Source: Clostridiales bacterium | GTDB taxonomy: Bacteria; Bacillota; Clostridia; Saccharofermentanales; Saccharofermentanaceae | DNA: 38,255 nt | Direction of reading: 5' to 3' | NCBI GenBank assembly: GCA_017545245.1 | Contig: JAFWPB010000054.1 | Location: 1-38,255 of the forward strand | Shown here: in pieces, positions 19,474 through 27,290 of the stretch | Position numbering within the stretch: the stretch's first letter is position 1 | How the letters are laid out: every line of letters begins with the position of its first letter | Notes under the pieces: model-generated | Told to the model about the DNA's origin: nothing | Seen by the model: the letters and a program-made list of their open reading frames with translations, nothing else | The model's database searches: none | Program-made: the position numbers and the translations under genes

Positions 19474-20801
19474 CTGCCGGAAGAAGTAAGAAGCAACGAT
19501 CCCATTTAGCGACGCAGATCCGAATTTCGTATCTGATCCTGATCCTGCCCAGCGTCATCTTCATTGCGTACGCCTGTTACAACCTGTGGCGGATCAATGC
19601 AAGGAACAATGAGATGTTGAGCTCGGTCGTAGCGGCAAGTGAATTCAGTCTTCAGTTCAAAGAAGACTTCGACTATGAGACCTATCTTCTGATCGTTGGT
19701 AATGTTGCTCCGGGGCAGTCCAATCTTTCAGATGAGCTTTCCAAAGCAAGACAGGTAGTCGAAGGATTGAAGGAATACACGAATACTGAAGAGAATCAGA
19801 AGCGTCTTCTTTATGCCGAGAAATATCTGAATAACCTGGAGACTTACGTTGACCGTATCAAAGATAATCTCGGATTTGAAAACAAATACGAAGACAATAT
19901 GCTTATCTGGGAAAACGACGTACAGATCGTGACGTCGCTTCTTCAGGAAACAATCAATGAATATATATACTACGAGAATAAGCAGATCCAGATCGCGCAG
20001 ACGGAAAATAATGAACTGTTCGTAGATATCGTTGAGATCTCCATCGGTCTTCTGGCGTTCAGCTTTCTCAGTATGGTCATCGTATCGTATTTCGGTCCGA
20101 AGTGGATCACAAGGCCGATCGAAGAGCAGGTTAAAGAAGAGCAGAAGCAGTTGCGTAAAGCAGAGTTCGATCTTCTGCAATCGCAGATCAACCCGCACTT
20201 CCTGTATAACACTTTGGATGCGATCATCTGGTCCGCTGAGGCGGGAAACCAGAAACAGGTCGTAAGCATGGTAGGCAATCTTTCGGATTTCTTCCGCCTT
20301 TCTTTGAATAAAGGAAAAGAAACGGTACTCGTTTCCGAAGAACTGCAGCATGTAAGAAGTTATCTTGAGATCCAGCAGGTACGTTACCAGGATATCCTTC
20401 GTTTTGAAATCAATGTGTCGGAATCGATCAACGATTACCGTATCCCTAAGCTGACTGTGCAGCCGATCGTAGAGAATGCTCTGTATCACGGAATCAAGAA
20501 CAAACGTGGTGGGGGAACGATCACGATTACCAGTGAAGAGAAGCCGGATTACTACTCGATCATTGTCGAAGATGACGGCAAAGGAATGGCGGAAGACAGA
20601 CTTCGTGAAGTGCGTCGCGCACTTCGAGAGAGGAACGCTGAAAACGGTGGCGTATATGGCGAAAAATCAGGCGTCTACGGGATATATAATGTAAATGAGA
20701 GAATCATGCTTACCTATGGTGAGCAATATGGCGTTCATATTGAAAGCCGTCTCGACAAAGGAACACGTGTCGTAATACGTCTCCCGAAAAATTCAACCTG
20801 A
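19470..20801 (+). CDS. YesM-type sensor histidine kinase
   Basis: A 443-residue membrane sensor of the LytS/YesM family (His_kinase plus HATPase_c). A hydrophobic helix (about 20-42) and a second one (about 188-210) enclose an extracytoplasmic sensor domain of about 145 residues that is predicted helical. The phospho-acceptor is His243 in the family motif QSQINPHFLYNTLDAI. The ATPase region follows with PIVENALYHGIKN, DDGKGM and GVYGIYNVNERI. It overlaps the response regulator gene by 4 nt. I infer that it senses a sugar, perhaps together with one of the two nearby binding proteins, and activates the importer downstream. Confidence 0.92.
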   Translation: MTAGRSKKQRSHLATQIRISYLILILPSVIFIAYACYNLWRINARNNEMLSSVVAASEFSLQFKEDFDYETYLLIVGNVAPGQSNLSDELSKARQVVEGLKEYTNTEENQKRLLYAEKYLNNLETYVDRIKDNLGFENKYEDNMLIWENDVQIVTSLLQETINEYIYYENKQIQIAQTENNELFVDIVEISIGLLAFSFLSMVIVSYFGPKWITRPIEEQVKEEQKQLRKAEFDLLQSQINPHFLYNTLDAIIWSAEAGNQKQVVSMVGNLSDFFRLSLNKGKETVLVSEELQHVRSYLEIQQVRYQDILRFEINVSESINDYRIPKLTVQPIVENALYHGIKNKRGGGTITITSEEKPDYYSIIVEDDGKGMAEDRLREVRRALRERNAENGGVYGEKSGVYGIYNVNERIMLTYGEQYGVHIESRLDKGTRVVIRLPKNST

Positions 20802-20898
20802 ATCGTAAAAAATCCAAACAAAAAACAGACGCGATAAAAAAACCAACTTAGTTTCGTTTTTTTCTGCATGGTCTTTTTTCATGTAAAACCTAAAATGA

Positions 20899-20933
20899 AG
20901 TCAGCAAAGGGGAAAACCCCACAAAAACTGACT
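20899..20933 (+). promoter_or_regulatory. Leader hairpin before the first sugar-binding protein
   Basis: AGTCAG (20899-20904) pairs with CTGACT (20928-20933), and inside it GGGG (20909-20912) pairs with CCCC (20917-20920). There is no T-tract. It ends about 7 nt before the AAGGGAGG site and may stabilise the mRNA or tune translation. Confidence 0.45.
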
Positions 20934-20953
20934 ATCTTAAGGGAGGTTATAAA

Positions 20954-22018
20954 ATGAAAAAAGCAATTGCACTTACGATGGCATCTGTAGTAGCTCTGAG
21001 CCTTGCAGGATGCTCCAGTAAGGAAACAACAAAGGCAACAACCGCCGCCGCAACAACTGCAGCTCCGACAACGACACAGGCAGAAACAACAGAGGCTTCT
21101 AAGGAGACAGAAGCTACAAAGACAGAATCTTCAGGATTGATCAAAGTTGGTATCATCAACAACGACCCGAACGAATCCGGTTATCGTACAGCAAATGACG
21201 CAGACCTGAAGGCTATGTTCACCAAAGAGAACGGCTACGATGCATCTTTCGCATACAGCTTGAAGAACGATGAGCAGATCCAGGCCGCACAGACATTCAT
21301 CCAGAACGAAGTAGATTACCTTCTCCTTTCTGCAGCGGATACAGCTGGTTGGGATACAGTACTCCAGGATGCACAGGCAGCCGGCGTAAAGGTTATCCTC
21401 TTCGACAGAACGATCGACGCAGATCCGAGCCTTTATGAAGCTTCCATCGTTTCCGACATGAAGAAGGAAGGCCAGACAGCAGTTGACTGGCTCGCAAGCC
21501 AGAACCTTACTGAATACAATGTAATCCATATCCAGGGTGTTATGGGTTCCGCAGCTCAGCAGGGCAGATCCGGTGCTTTGGATACAAAGGCCAATGCAGA
21601 GAGCAACTGGACGATCGTTAAGCAGCAGACCGCTGAGTGGAACGCTGAAAAAGCACAGCAGATCGTACAGTCCGTAATCGACTCCGGTGCATCTTTCAAC
21701 GTTATCTATGCAGAGAACGACGATATGGCTAAGGGCGCTGTAGCAGCTCTTGACGCAGCTGGTATCTCCCATGGTGTAGGCAAAGACGTTATCGTAATGG
21801 GCTTTGACTGCAACAAGTGGGCTCTTGAAGAACTCCTCGCAAAGAACTGGAACTATGACGGTCAGTGCAACCCGTTCCAGGCAAGCTATATTGACTCCAT
21901 CATCAAGGATCTCGAAGCAGGTAAGGCACCGGCTGAAAAGACGATCATCATGGAGGAAAAAGGTTTTGACGCTTCCACAATTACACAGGATGACGTCAAC
22001 AAATATGGTATCGGCTAA
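20954..22018 (+). CDS. Sugar ABC transporter substrate-binding lipoprotein, YtfQ-like (copy 1)
   Basis: Periplasmic-binding-protein type I lipoprotein of 354 residues. The lipobox LAGC puts the modified cysteine at position 20. A Thr/Ala/Glu-rich tether of about 40 residues follows, then the sugar-binding domain starting VGIINNDPNESGYRTANDADL. Matches to the galactofuranose-binding YtfQ family include a Gly-Trp segment (AADTAGWDTVLQDAQAAGVKVILFDR), IHIQGVMGS-type residues and NDDMAKGAVAALDAAG. The predicted role is capture of a furanose or related sugar for the importer downstream. The codon use is strongly biased, suggesting high expression, and a terminator-like hairpin directly follows. 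A GGGAGG site precedes the ATG. Confidence 0.88.
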   Translation: MKKAIALTMASVVALSLAGCSSKETTKATTAAATTAAPTTTQAETTEASKETEATKTESSGLIKVGIINNDPNESGYRTANDADLKAMFTKENGYDASFAYSLKNDEQIQAAQTFIQNEVDYLLLSAADTAGWDTVLQDAQAAGVKVILFDRTIDADPSLYEASIVSDMKKEGQTAVDWLASQNLTEYNVIHIQGVMGSAAQQGRSGALDTKANAESNWTIVKQQTAEWNAEKAQQIVQSVIDSGASFNVIYAENDDMAKGAVAALDAAGISHGVGKDVIVMGFDCNKWALEELLAKNWNYDGQCNPFQASYIDSIIKDLEAGKAPAEKTIIMEEKGFDASTITQDDVNKYGIG

Positions 22019-22040
22019 TCATATAGTCACTTGATTTTGG

Positions 22041-22087
22041 GCGCGGTGCGGCGTAGTCCGTAAGGACAACCCCGCACTGCGCTTTTT
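22041..22087 (+). terminator. Intrinsic terminator between binding protein and ATPase genes (probably partial)
   Basis: GCGCGGTGCGG (22041-22051) pairs with CCGCACTGCGC (22072-22082) with a single G-U pair, followed by TTTTT (22083-22087). The loop has its own small stem, GTCC/GGAC. Such intra-operon terminators usually allow more binding protein than transporter to be made. Confidence 0.8.
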
Positions 22088-22109
22088 CAAAAGTAGAGAG
22101 GTAGAACCC

Positions 22110-23618
22110 GTGGAAAATACAACATTGCTTGAGATGCGGAGCATCGATAAATCGTTTCCAGGCGTGCATGCACTCCAGAATGTGGATTTCACTCTTCGTT
22201 CCGGTGAGATCCATGCCCTGATGGGTGAGAACGGCGCAGGAAAATCGACGTTGATCAAGGTCTTGACAGGTGTTTATTCCAAGGATCAAGGTGTGATCAA
22301 TCTGGACGGCAGATTCGACGTTAAAATACATTCTCCTCAAGACGCCCAGAACTTAGGTATCAGCACAGTTTATCAAGAAATCACACTTTGTCCGAATCTG
22401 ACTGTAGCCGAGAACATGTATATCGGCCGCGGTAAAAAGCCAATCACCAACTGGCGGAAAATGAACTCTGACGCAGACAAGATCCTTCGGAAACTCGATA
22501 TTCCTGCCCGTGCCACCCAGCAATTAGGTACTTGTTCCATCGCTGTCCAGCAGATGGTAGCGATCGCACGAGCCGTGGATATGGATTGTAAAGTCCTGAT
22601 CCTCGACGAACCTACATCCTCACTCGATGAGCAGGAAGTAGAGAAGCTCTTCGGCCTGATGCGTGATCTCAAAGCGACCGGCGTCGGCATCATCTTCGTT
22701 ACGCATTTTCTGGATCAGGTATATGAAGTCTGTGACAGGATCACGGTACTTCGTGACGGACAGCTTGTCGGTGAATATGAGATCAAAGATCTCCCGAGAG
22801 TGCAGCTTGTTTCCAAGATGCTTGGTAAAGAGATGGATGATCTTTCCGACATCAAGAGCGATCAAGACGCCTATCTTGGAGAAGATGCAGATGAACCAGT
22901 ATACGAAGCAACACAGCTCTGGAGTGATGCCGGTATCAAGCCATTTGATTTCCACATTAGGAAGGGCGAAGTAAATGGCTTTACCGGTCTTCTCGGTTCT
23001 GGCCGAAGCGAGAGTGTAAGAGCGATCTTCGGTGCAGACCGCGTGCTGGGCGGAATTGTAAGAATGCATGGTAGACAGGTCCACATAAGAGGCCCGAAAG
23101 ATGCAATGAAGAATGGTATTGCTTATCTTCCGGAAGATAGAAAGATCGATGGCATCATCGGAGATCTTTCTGTCCGGGAAAACATCATTCTTGCACTGCA
23201 GGTCATGAAAGGTTTTTTCAAGCCTTTTACCAAAGCACAGGCCTATGCTTTTGCCGATGAATACATAAAGAAACTCAACATTAAAACAGCATCAGCAGAT
23301 ACCCCCGTCAAATCTCTGTCTGGCGGAAATCAGCAGAAAGTGATCCTTGCCAGATGGCTGCTGATGCACCCTGAATATCTGATCTTGGATGAGCCGACGC
23401 GTGGTATCGATGTCGGCACCAAGATCGATATCCAGAAACTTGTACTTGAACTGGCAAAAGATGGAATGAGCATCACGTTCATTTCATCCGAAACGGATGA
23501 AATGCTGAGAACATGCTCAAGACTCATCGTCATGCGCGACCGTAAAGTCGTCGGTGAATTGTCCGGCGAAGATCTGACGCAGAGTATGATCATGAGCACC
23601 ATCGCAGGAGGGGAGTAA
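22110..23618 (+). CDS. Sugar ABC transporter ATP-binding protein, YtfR/RbsA-like
   Basis: A 502-residue tandem ATPase of the carbohydrate-uptake-2 class, energising both permeases downstream. The first domain has Walker A GENGAGKST, a degenerate signature SIAVQQMVAIARA and Walker B VLILDEPTSSLDE. The second has a non-canonical Walker A GLLGSGRSES, an intact signature LSGGNQQKVILARWLL and Walker B LILDEPTRGIDVG. A degenerate second Walker A is normal for RbsA, MglA and YtfR. The start is GTG at 22110 after a GAGAGG site. The gene lies 3 nt before the first permease gene. Confidence 0.93.
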   Translation: MENTTLLEMRSIDKSFPGVHALQNVDFTLRSGEIHALMGENGAGKSTLIKVLTGVYSKDQGVINLDGRFDVKIHSPQDAQNLGISTVYQEITLCPNLTVAENMYIGRGKKPITNWRKMNSDADKILRKLDIPARATQQLGTCSIAVQQMVAIARAVDMDCKVLILDEPTSSLDEQEVEKLFGLMRDLKATGVGIIFVTHFLDQVYEVCDRITVLRDGQLVGEYEIKDLPRVQLVSKMLGKEMDDLSDIKSDQDAYLGEDADEPVYEATQLWSDAGIKPFDFHIRKGEVNGFTGLLGSGRSESVRAIFGADRVLGGIVRMHGRQVHIRGPKDAMKNGIAYLPEDRKIDGIIGDLSVRENIILALQVMKGFFKPFTKAQAYAFADEYIKKLNIKTASADTPVKSLSGGNQQKVILARWLLMHPEYLILDEPTRGIDVGTKIDIQKLVLELAKDGMSITFISSETDEMLRTCSRLIVMRDRKVVGELSGEDLTQSMIMSTIAGGE

Positions 23619-23621
23619 GAC

Positions 23622-24698
23622 ATGAATAAATCATTACTGAAAAAGATCACGAGCAATCAGCTCTTTATTCCACTTCTGGCGTTGTTCCTTCTTGCCATCA
23701 TTAACCTGATCGTCGATCCGAGCTTTTTCAAAGTCACACTCGGAACGAACAATGAAGGAAACCCTGTTCTTTCCGGATATCTGATCACGATTCTGGACTA
23801 TGGTTCCGAACTTGCGATCCTTGCCATCGGTATGACACTGGTTACCTCTGCTTCCGGTGGACAGGATATCTCGGTAGGTGCCACGATCGCCATCACCGGT
23901 TCTGCTATGCTCCGTGTGCTGTGCGGATCCAACACAAGACCGGAACAGCTGGCTGCACCGATCATTGTTGCATTCCTTGTGGCTTGTATAGTAGGAATGT
24001 TATGCGGTGCTTTTAACGGAGCACTGGTATCCATTTTCAAGATACAGCCCATGATCGCCACCTTGATCCTGTTTACAGCCGGTCGTTCGATCGCAGCATG
24101 GATCAATAACAATGAACTCCCGATCGTTCCGGATCCGAAGTTTAAATATTTCGGTGGTTTCATTCCGGGTATTCCGATTCCGACAACGGTTTTCATCGTA
24201 ATCATATGTGTCATCGTCACTGCGCTGATACTGAAATTTACAAACCTCGGTCTCTATACACAGTCAGTTGGTATCAACGAGAAATCTTCCCGTTTGAACG
24301 GTATCAATCCGACAATGATCAAAATGCTGGCGTTTATCTTCCTGGGTCTTTGTGTTGCGGTCGCTTCCTTGATCAAGGTAAGCCGTCTTGCAACGATCAA
24401 CTATTCAGTCATTGCAAAGGATATCGAGATGGATGCGATCCTGGCGGTTGCTCTTGGAGGTAACTCGTTGTCCGGCGGTAAGTTCAATATCTGGGCTTCC
24501 GTTCTGGGTGCGTACATCATCCAGTTCCTGACCACAACACTTTATAAGTTTAATGTCCAGTCCGATGCACTGGCAGCATATAAGGCTGTTGTCGTTATCC
24601 TGCTGGTTGTTTTCTCGGCACCAAAGGTAAGAGAATCGCTTTCCAGACTTAAAACGAAAAAAGCACTTAAAGCTGTAAACAAGGGGGAGACCAAATGA
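23622..24698 (+). CDS. Sugar ABC transporter permease, YtfT-like
   Basis: A 358-residue inner-membrane permease of the branched-chain/ribose type (BPD_transp_2) with eight to ten hydrophobic helices. The conserved EAA-like loop reads YTQSVGINEKSSRLNGIN. The segments IGMTLVTSASGGQDISVGA and ALGGNSLSGGKFNIWASVLGA are typical of YtfT/RbsC. An AGGAGGGGAG site from the ATPase gene end precedes the ATG. It overlaps the next permease gene by 4 nt, so the two probably form a heterodimeric pore. Confidence 0.92.
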   Translation: MNKSLLKKITSNQLFIPLLALFLLAIINLIVDPSFFKVTLGTNNEGNPVLSGYLITILDYGSELAILAIGMTLVTSASGGQDISVGATIAITGSAMLRVLCGSNTRPEQLAAPIIVAFLVACIVGMLCGAFNGALVSIFKIQPMIATLILFTAGRSIAAWINNNELPIVPDPKFKYFGGFIPGIPIPTTVFIVIICVIVTALILKFTNLGLYTQSVGINEKSSRLNGINPTMIKMLAFIFLGLCVAVASLIKVSRLATINYSVIAKDIEMDAILAVALGGNSLSGGKFNIWASVLGAYIIQFLTTTLYKFNVQSDALAAYKAVVVILLVVFSAPKVRESLSRLKTKKALKAVNKGETK

Positions 24699-25741
24699 AT
24701 AAGACGAAATTAAAAGGCGGAATATTCAACCGTGTCAGCGACACGAATCTGTTGCTTTCCATCACGGTCGTGATCTTCATCCTGATGTATCTCGGAGCGA
24801 TCATCTTCCTCGGAAGTGGTTTTAAGAAACCACAGATGCTCTTTAATATCCTGAACGCAAATGCCGCTTTGATCATCACGGCATGTGGCATGAGTCTTGT
24901 CATGATCTCCGGCAGTATCGATATTTCTGTCGGTGGTGTCGTGGCTCTGGTCTCCATGTGCTGTGCCGTATATCTGGATGTGAACCACCATAATGGAAAC
25001 GTGTATGTTTCCATGCTGATTGCACTGGGAATCGGACTTGCATTCGGTATTATTCAGGGTCTTCTTGTAGCATATTTAAACATTCAGCCATTCATTGTCA
25101 CGTTGGCCGGCATGTTCTTCGCACGAGGCATGACGACGATCGTAAGCACCGCTCCTTTTAACGTAAAAAACCAGGCTTTTGACAAGTTGAAACTGACACG
25201 TATCAATGTTCCGGGAATGGGTTCTTACAATAAAAAAGGACTGTACATACCCGCCTACGTTGAGATTGGTGTTTTGGTTGCACTTGCAGTTGTGGTAATA
25301 TTATTCTTAGTACTTCGCTATACGAGACTCGGAAGAGCTTTTTACGCAGTAGGCGGAAACCAGCAGAGTGCACTGATGCTCGGTGTGAACGTAAAGAGGA
25401 CGAAGTTCCTGTCCCATGTGTTCTGCGGACTTCTGGCAGGACTTGGCGGATATGTTTACTTCCTCCATGTTGGTTCCGGTGCAGCAAGCCATGCAACAGG
25501 CATGGAGATGAATGCCATCGCTTCTTCCATTATCGGCGGTACGATGCTTACGGGCGGCGTCGGTAATGTAGTGGGAACACTCTTCGGAGTTCTGTCGCTT
25601 AGTACGATTCAGAATATCGTTTCTTCGGCAGGTCTCGATCAGGCCTGGTGGACGGGTATTACGATCGCAGCGATGCTCTGCATCTTCCTGTTGATCCAGA
25701 GTATCGTCATCAGACAGAGAAAGAGAGCGCTCAAGAGGTGA
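24695..25741 (+). CDS. Sugar ABC transporter permease, YjfF-like
   Basis: A 348-residue permease of the same BPD_transp_2 family as its neighbour, with the sequences CGMSLVMISGSIDISVGGVVAL, LVAYLNIQPFIVTLAGMFFARG and RAFYAVGGNQQSALMLGVNV. Two different adjacent permeases are the hallmark of the YtfT/YjfF galactofuranose importer, as opposed to ribose systems that use one. Translation is coupled to the first permease by an ATGA overlap. The second binding protein follows 11 nt later. Confidence 0.92.
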   Translation: MNKTKLKGGIFNRVSDTNLLLSITVVIFILMYLGAIIFLGSGFKKPQMLFNILNANAALIITACGMSLVMISGSIDISVGGVVALVSMCCAVYLDVNHHNGNVYVSMLIALGIGLAFGIIQGLLVAYLNIQPFIVTLAGMFFARGMTTIVSTAPFNVKNQAFDKLKLTRINVPGMGSYNKKGLYIPAYVEIGVLVALAVVVILFLVLRYTRLGRAFYAVGGNQQSALMLGVNVKRTKFLSHVFCGLLAGLGGYVYFLHVGSGAASHATGMEMNAIASSIIGGTMLTGGVGNVVGTLFGVLSLSTIQNIVSSAGLDQAWWTGITIAAMLCIFLLIQSIVIRQRKRALKR

Positions 25742-25752
25742 GGAGCCGCTAA

Positions 25753-26805
25753 ATGAGAAAAAACGCGATCATCGCAACCATACTACTCCTGTTGGCAACG
25801 ATTTCAGTTGCTTGCAGGAGTAGTGCTGTTTCGGAGACAGAACAGGAGAGTACTTCTGAAAAGAAGATCGTCACAGTCGGTTTCTCCCAGCTTGGCGCAG
25901 AATCTGACTGGCGAAGCGCGAATACGGAATCCATGTTGACGGCGCTTTCCCAGGAAAACGGCTTTAACCTGATCTATAAAAACGGTCAGCAGAAGCAGGC
26001 AAATCAGGTTACGGCGCTTCGGATGTTTATCCAGCAGGAAGTGGACTATATCGTCCTTGCACCTGAAACCGAAACAGGTTGGGATTTTGTCTTGGGCGAG
26101 GCAAAAGAAGCCGGGATCCCGGTCATCATCGTAGACCGTCGCGTTGCGGTGGATGATTCGAATCTTTATACATGCTGGGTCGGTTCGGATTTTGCACTCG
26201 AAGGAAAGAAACTGACGGCGTGGATCAATGCTTTTACGGAATTAAAAGGAATTGATCCGGGTGAAGTCCATATTGCGCATATCCAGGGAACTTTGGGATC
26301 GACGGCGCAGATCGGCAGAACACGCGGACTCAATGATGCGGTAAAGAAGTACGGCTGGGATCTGCTTGGTGCGAAGAACGGTGATTTTACCGAGGTCCGC
26401 GGGCGAGAGGTCATGGCGGAATTCCTGCGGGAATATAACAACATCAATGTCGTGTATTGTGAAAACGATAACGAAGCGATCGGTGCGATCGATGCGATCG
26501 AGGCCGCCGGAAAGCGCGTCGGACCGGATATTGCCAACGGCGAGATCATGGTCGTTTCTTTTGACGGAATCAATACGGATGCACAGCAGTACCTGAAAGA
26601 AGGAAAGATTTCCTGTATTGCAGAATGTAATCCTCTTCACGGACCGCGTGTGCAGGCTTTGATCAAGACGCTTGAAGCGGGCGAGACTCCTGAGAAATAT
26701 AACTACGTGCAGGAGACGCTGTTTAGTTCGGTGCCGGAGATCAAAGTTGTGACCGTCGATGAAAGCGAAGGAACCAAAGAGTATCAAGTAGAAATCAAGC
26801 GATAA
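25753..26805 (+). CDS. Sugar ABC transporter substrate-binding lipoprotein, YtfQ-like (copy 2)
   Basis: A 350-residue lipoprotein with lipobox SVAC (cysteine 21), only a short tether, and a binding domain very close in pattern to YtfQ: VTVGFSQLGAESDWRSANTES, YKNGQQKQANQVTALRMFIQQEVDYIVLAPETETGWD and IPVIIVDRRV. It resembles textbook YtfQ more than copy 1 does and lacks the Thr-rich tether of that protein. Having two binding proteins around one set of ATPase and permeases suggests either two substrates or a sensor role for one of them, for example presenting sugar to the YesM kinase (inference). A GAGGTGAGGAG site precedes the ATG. Confidence 0.9.
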   Translation: MRKNAIIATILLLLATISVACRSSAVSETEQESTSEKKIVTVGFSQLGAESDWRSANTESMLTALSQENGFNLIYKNGQQKQANQVTALRMFIQQEVDYIVLAPETETGWDFVLGEAKEAGIPVIIVDRRVAVDDSNLYTCWVGSDFALEGKKLTAWINAFTELKGIDPGEVHIAHIQGTLGSTAQIGRTRGLNDAVKKYGWDLLGAKNGDFTEVRGREVMAEFLREYNNINVVYCENDNEAIGAIDAIEAAGKRVGPDIANGEIMVVSFDGINTDAQQYLKEGKISCIAECNPLHGPRVQALIKTLEAGETPEKYNYVQETLFSSVPEIKVVTVDESEGTKEYQVEIKR

Positions 26806-26821
26806 AACGGAGGACAAGACT

Positions 26822-27163
26822 ATGCCATTTATTCAAGCAAAAGTAACGATGCCATTAAATGCGGATCAGAAAGAACTCTTGAAGAGTGAATTCGGTAAGC
26901 TGATCACAACATTGAATAAGGGAGAATCTTATTTGATGGTGGGAATCGAGGATCAATGTGATCTTTGGTTCGGCGGCAAAAAACTGGAGAAGGGCGCGTA
27001 TATCTCGGTAAGCCTTCTTGGTAATGCTCCATCTGATTTGTACAACAAGATGACAGGACGTGTATGCGAGATGTTGAATAACGAATTCGGTATCCCGGGC
27101 AACAGCGTGTACATTACGTATCATCCGGTCAGCGACTGGGGATGGAACGGACAGAATTTCTGA
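26822..27163 (+). CDS. Macrophage migration inhibitory factor (MIF)/tautomerase family protein
   Basis: A 113-residue protein of MIF size (about 115). After loss of Met1 it would have the N-terminal Pro that is the catalytic base of this superfamily (MPFIQAK). Lys33 lies where MIF has Lys32, and the C-terminal block NSVYITYHPVSDWGWNGQNF aligns with the MIF ending VYINYY...NVGWNNSTFA, including the active-site Tyr. The CxxC oxidoreductase motif of mammalian MIF is absent. The expected activity is phenylpyruvate or dopachrome-type keto-enol tautomerisation; the natural substrate is unknown. There is no secretion signal, as in animal MIF. It starts 16 nt after the second binding protein with its own GGAGGA site, so it is probably in the sugar operon. 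Confidence 0.85.
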   Translation: MPFIQAKVTMPLNADQKELLKSEFGKLITTLNKGESYLMVGIEDQCDLWFGGKKLEKGAYISVSLLGNAPSDLYNKMTGRVCEMLNNEFGIPGNSVYITYHPVSDWGWNGQNF

Positions 27164-27181
27164 TCATCTAAGAAGAAATGT

Positions 27182-27201
27182 TTCTTCGAAAAAGCGAAGA
27201 A
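27182..27201 (+). terminator. Short hairpin after the MIF gene (weak terminator candidate)
   Basis: TTCTTCG (27182-27188) and CGAAGAA (27195-27201) form a perfect 7-bp stem with a 6-nt loop. It is followed by A-rich rather than T-rich sequence, so termination in the plus direction is doubtful. Confidence 0.3.
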
Positions 27202-27225
27202 TAAAAGGATCATTGATGCGCCTTC

Positions 27226-27254
27226 TTGAATAACTACTTCTGGAGAAGTATAAT
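27226..27254 (+). promoter_or_regulatory. Promoter of the DUF3990/HTH pair
   Basis: TTGAAT (27226-27231), a 17-bp spacer and a perfect TATAAT (27249-27254). Transcription should start near 27261, inside the inverted repeat described in the next entry. Confidence 0.7.
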
Positions 27255-27268
27255 TGTCTTATACTTCT
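27235..27268. promoter_or_regulatory. Operator: three TACTTCT half-sites around the -10 box
   Basis: TACTTCT occurs at 27235-27241 and 27262-27268, and its complement AGAAGTA at 27244-27250. This creates two overlapping palindromes. One is TACTTCT-GG-AGAAGTA; the other is a perfect 10-bp inverted repeat, AGAAGTATAA (27244-27253) with TTATACTTCT (27259-27268). They cover the -10 box and start site, as expected for autoregulation by the HTH protein encoded second. Confidence 0.65.
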
Positions 27269-27290
27269 GTAGACGTAGTTGGAGGCGAAG

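Noticed and set aside
20821..20870. Possible terminator after the YesM gene (A-run and T-run around AAAC/GTTT)
   Set aside because: The GC-free stem is only about 4 bp, so I cannot support it.
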